The notes below the pieces were generated by a model, which saw only the letters and a list, made by a program, of their open reading frames with translations, made no database searches and had not been told where the DNA came from. DNA of 53,470 nt. Source: Crenothrix polyspora. GTDB lineage: Bacteria > Pseudomonadota > Gammaproteobacteria > Methylococcales > Methylomonadaceae. Positions 51,061 through 53,470 of this stretch are shown piece after piece (within the stretch, counting starts at the first letter, position 1; each line of letters starts with the position of its first letter). The stretch covers positions 1 to 53,470 of the forward strand of contig CAMDNJ010000003.1 in assembly GCA_945902915.1 (NCBI GenBank). Reading direction: 5' to 3'. The translations under genes were made by a program, and so were the position numbers.

Positions 51061-51957
51061 TTAACTAAAAGTCAGCTTGAACTTTTGTAATTTATTATCG
51101 ATGCCCATGAAAAAGTTATTTGATAGTAATGCGGGATACAATGAAAGCATAATCAGCGGAAACCAGCGTAAATGCATAGTTAGTAATAAACCTAAATGAA
51201 ATAATATGCCTATTATAAGGCTCAATCTGCGTGTATAGAGGTTGAGCAGTAATAATGGAAACACTAACTCCCAGTCTCTAATAAACCAAGCAAGTCCAGC
51301 TAATACTGCCTTAATTAATGGATAATCAATAAGTAACCAACCATTCCATCGTGAATATTCTGGATTAATTAAAATATATTGAATAACAGTGCCATCTTCC
51401 CAGGCTTCATTATGAAATTTAACCCAGCCCGATATAAAATAAATTAAGGCAATTTGAAATTGTATTAAACGTAATGGCCATACCTTAACGTGTTGTGGTT
51501 TTTTTTGTAAATAGGCATCAACCGACCAGCAGTTTGCGCAAGGTGATAGCAGTAAATAAAAACACATCATCTTAAGTATCGCATCATCCCCATCCATAAA
51601 TAATGGGTTTCGATTCCACAAAGACACCCATATTAGCCAAGATATAAAAGTAGCACAACGACTCTGCCACCCTAACATCATAAGAAAGGAGGCTAATATT
51701 CCTAAGCTAACAAGGGTATAAGCTAATATAGATGGATTACAATTGACATGGATAAAAAATATCGACCAACTGCCCCCATTTTGACCAGCGATTTGTTGAA
51801 TATCTCCTAACCATCCTAAACGACTAAACTGGCTTTCTACATAAGGTAAAAGTTCTAAGAAATAAAGGCAGGATAAGCCACCGAATAAAATCCTTAAGGC
51901 CGCAAATTGTCTGGCGTCAATTAACTTAAACCAAAAATTGTTCCAGTAAAACTGCAT
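51061..51957 (-). CDS. HTTM-domain (vitamin K-dependent carboxylase-like) membrane protein
   Basis: FAALRILFGGLSCLYFLELLPY...SLWNRNPLFMDGDDAILKMMCFYLLLSPCANCWSVD...IYFISGWVKFHNEAWEDGTVIQYIL. Confidence 0.88.
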   Translation of the reverse strand: MQFYWNNFWFKLIDARQFAALRILFGGLSCLYFLELLPYVESQFSRLGWLGDIQQIAGQNGGSWSIFFIHVNCNPSILAYTLVSLGILASFLMMLGWQSRCATFISWLIWVSLWNRNPLFMDGDDAILKMMCFYLLLSPCANCWSVDAYLQKKPQHVKVWPLRLIQFQIALIYFISGWVKFHNEAWEDGTVIQYILINPEYSRWNGWLLIDYPLIKAVLAGLAWFIRDWELVFPLLLLNLYTRRLSLIIGILFHLGLLLTMHLRWFPLIMLSLYPALLSNNFFMGIDNKLQKFKLTFS

Positions 51958-52559
51958 TAATGATACTCCCCAAGTATTTTATCTATACGGTAACCTGATT
52001 TAGGTAAATCTTTAAGGTCAGGATAAAGTTCAAATTGATGAGCTAGTAATAAGACTGAAACATTATAAGTAAAGTCGTGAGCTTGATGAGCTTGGTAATA
52101 ATGCGTAAAAGCCTTTAATAATTGGGGATTGTTTAAATTGATCAATGTTTCTGTTAAGCGATAGTAACGACTGCTATGACTAAAAAGGGCAAAAGTCTCA
52201 AAGTTATTCTTTAAGTTGCTAAATAAAATAGGCCCTTTACAGCTTATTTCGCCAGACTTATTGTCTGTGGCTATACTAGTACAAACCGATAAGTATTGAT
52301 GAAAGTTTGGATTTTTTGACGCAAAAAAGTCCCAGTATTGTTGGGAGCCGGTTGCATCAATGTAATGGTTTAATAGCTTTGTTGACCAACTGTTTTTAGC
52401 AAAACTAAGCCAATTTAAAAACCTAGCTTCACCAGTCGATTGATTAATATCTTCAGAAATTATAGCTTCAAAACTCTGAGGCAAAGTCCACCATAAAATA
52501 GCTGTCATGTGTAACAGGCAAAGAATAGGAATAACTATTTTTTTTATAGTGACTAGCAT
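51957..52559 (-). CDS. Hypothetical membrane-anchored protein paired with HTTM gene
   Basis: N-term MLVTIKKIVIPILCLLHMTAILWW; ends at the first base of the HTTM gene; start reset to ATG 52559. Confidence 0.75.
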   Translation of the reverse strand: MLVTIKKIVIPILCLLHMTAILWWTLPQSFEAIISEDINQSTGEARFLNWLSFAKNSWSTKLLNHYIDATGSQQYWDFFASKNPNFHQYLSVCTSIATDNKSGEISCKGPILFSNLKNNFETFALFSHSSRYYRLTETLINLNNPQLLKAFTHYYQAHQAHDFTYNVSVLLLAHQFELYPDLKDLPKSGYRIDKILGEYH

Positions 52560-52680
52560 TATCGTAGATTCAGTTGTTTTCTGCCTTTCGCTCAACTAGG
52601 GCAAGTTGCTTTTATGGGAAATCCTTGTATAACTTCATTACCCTAGTGTATGGGCATAAAGTTTTATAGGATATTGTGAC

Positions 52681-52845
52681 ATGAAAATATTAACGACCTT
52701 AGGTGTTTTAATTACGTTCTTTTTTTTGATGTTATTTAACTGTAGGCGCGGCTGTTCACCGGCAGAGATATCGGTCATTTTGTTTCCCATCATATTGATT
52801 ATAGGTTTTATTTGGTACCGATTATCTGCCAAAAAATCTGATTAA
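52681..52845 (+). CDS. Possible 54-aa small membrane protein
   Basis: MKILTTLGVLITFFFLMLFNCRRGCSPAEISVILFPIILIIGFIWYRLSAKKSD*, directly upstream of the GNAT gene. Confidence 0.5.
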   Translation: MKILTTLGVLITFFFLMLFNCRRGCSPAEISVILFPIILIIGFIWYRLSAKKSD

Positions 52846-52847
52846 CT

Positions 52848-53429
52848 ATGGCTGATTTTTTTGAGGTTCAAGTCATAACACTCGCTGATTTAAAGGCAGA
52901 TCAACGCGGGCTTATGATCTTTGAACTAGCAGAGTTGATTTGCGACGTATTCAGTGAACCGCCTTGGAACGAGCGTTTTTCAGCAACAAGAATTATGTTT
53001 GGGCTAGGCGTTGAAATGATGAGAAAAAATGCCATGCTGGTTATTGCAAAGCATAAGCAAGAAGGTCATGTTATCGCTTATATGCTGGGTCAGGAACTGG
53101 TTTTAGAATCTGATGATCCTCGCGATCAAAGTTTTTTAAATATTTCCGGTGGCCACGAATTGGATATTCTGGCTAATAATCAGCAGCGAACCTTTTATGT
53201 GAGTGCTTTGGGGGTTAAAGCAACATATCGTAGGCTGGGGGTAGCAGAACAGCTGTCTGCGACATTGCTTTCGGAGTTACGAAGGCAAAGGTTTGATTAT
53301 CGACTGGGGCGAACAGACCTGCAAGCCCATGGTATGCGCAAGCTTTATAGTAAACAAGGCTTTAAAGAACTGCCTGTTTATGATCTTAAATACCCAGAGC
53401 GCAGTTATTGGTTGTTGTCGTTAAATTAA
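52848..53429 (+). CDS. GNAT family N-acetyltransferase
   Basis: YVSALGVKATYRRLGVAEQLSATLLSELRRQRFDYRLGRTDLQAHGMRKLYSKQGFKEL. Confidence 0.85.
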   Translation: MADFFEVQVITLADLKADQRGLMIFELAELICDVFSEPPWNERFSATRIMFGLGVEMMRKNAMLVIAKHKQEGHVIAYMLGQELVLESDDPRDQSFLNISGGHELDILANNQQRTFYVSALGVKATYRRLGVAEQLSATLLSELRRQRFDYRLGRTDLQAHGMRKLYSKQGFKELPVYDLKYPERSYWLLSLN

Positions 53430-53470
53430 CGCAGTAACTAATATTTAACGATTTAAGCCCCATCGACTAT

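Noticed and set aside
52638-52832. Minus-strand ORF of 64 aa
   Set aside because: Overlaps a more plausible plus-strand small membrane ORF; composition looks like a shadow ORF.

Overview
This 53.5-kb window looks like a chromosomal region of a gammaproteobacterium, possibly a methanotroph-like lineage by gene content (lineage is inference). Most of it is ordinary core genome: recJ, rimK, uvrC-pgsA, rnr-rlmB, a full cytochrome c maturation operon (ccmABCDEFGHI), slyX, nadA, a YlqF-type GTPase and tRNA-Leu(CAG). It also holds a surface-polysaccharide cluster (9.8-17.0 kb) and a lipid-modification operon (43.3-49.9 kb; two CFA-type methyltransferases, DUF2878, DUF1295, DUF1365, FAD oxidoreductase, desaturase). 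The left edge is a 5' fragment of a bacteriophytochrome gene, missing from the ORF track, translationally coupled to a heme oxygenase and running off the window inside a perfect (Pro-Glu)n hexanucleotide repeat. The observations I rate highest are: (1) an AGGTATT heptamer array on an exact 21-bp register at 2157-2373, where the base before GGT is always A even though the encoded amino acid changes; (2) a cold-shock-domain/TM/DUF3465-like fusion gene inside the ccm operon between ccmE and ccmF; (3) the (Pro-Glu)n microsatellite within the phytochrome PHY region; (4) a four-copy A-B composite palindrome array upstream of recJ; (5) a ~300-bp multi-hairpin element present twice, 28 kb apart, one copy supplying the start codon region of a polysaccharide gene; (6) the lipid operon. 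All family names come from reading the protein sequences; no database search was run.
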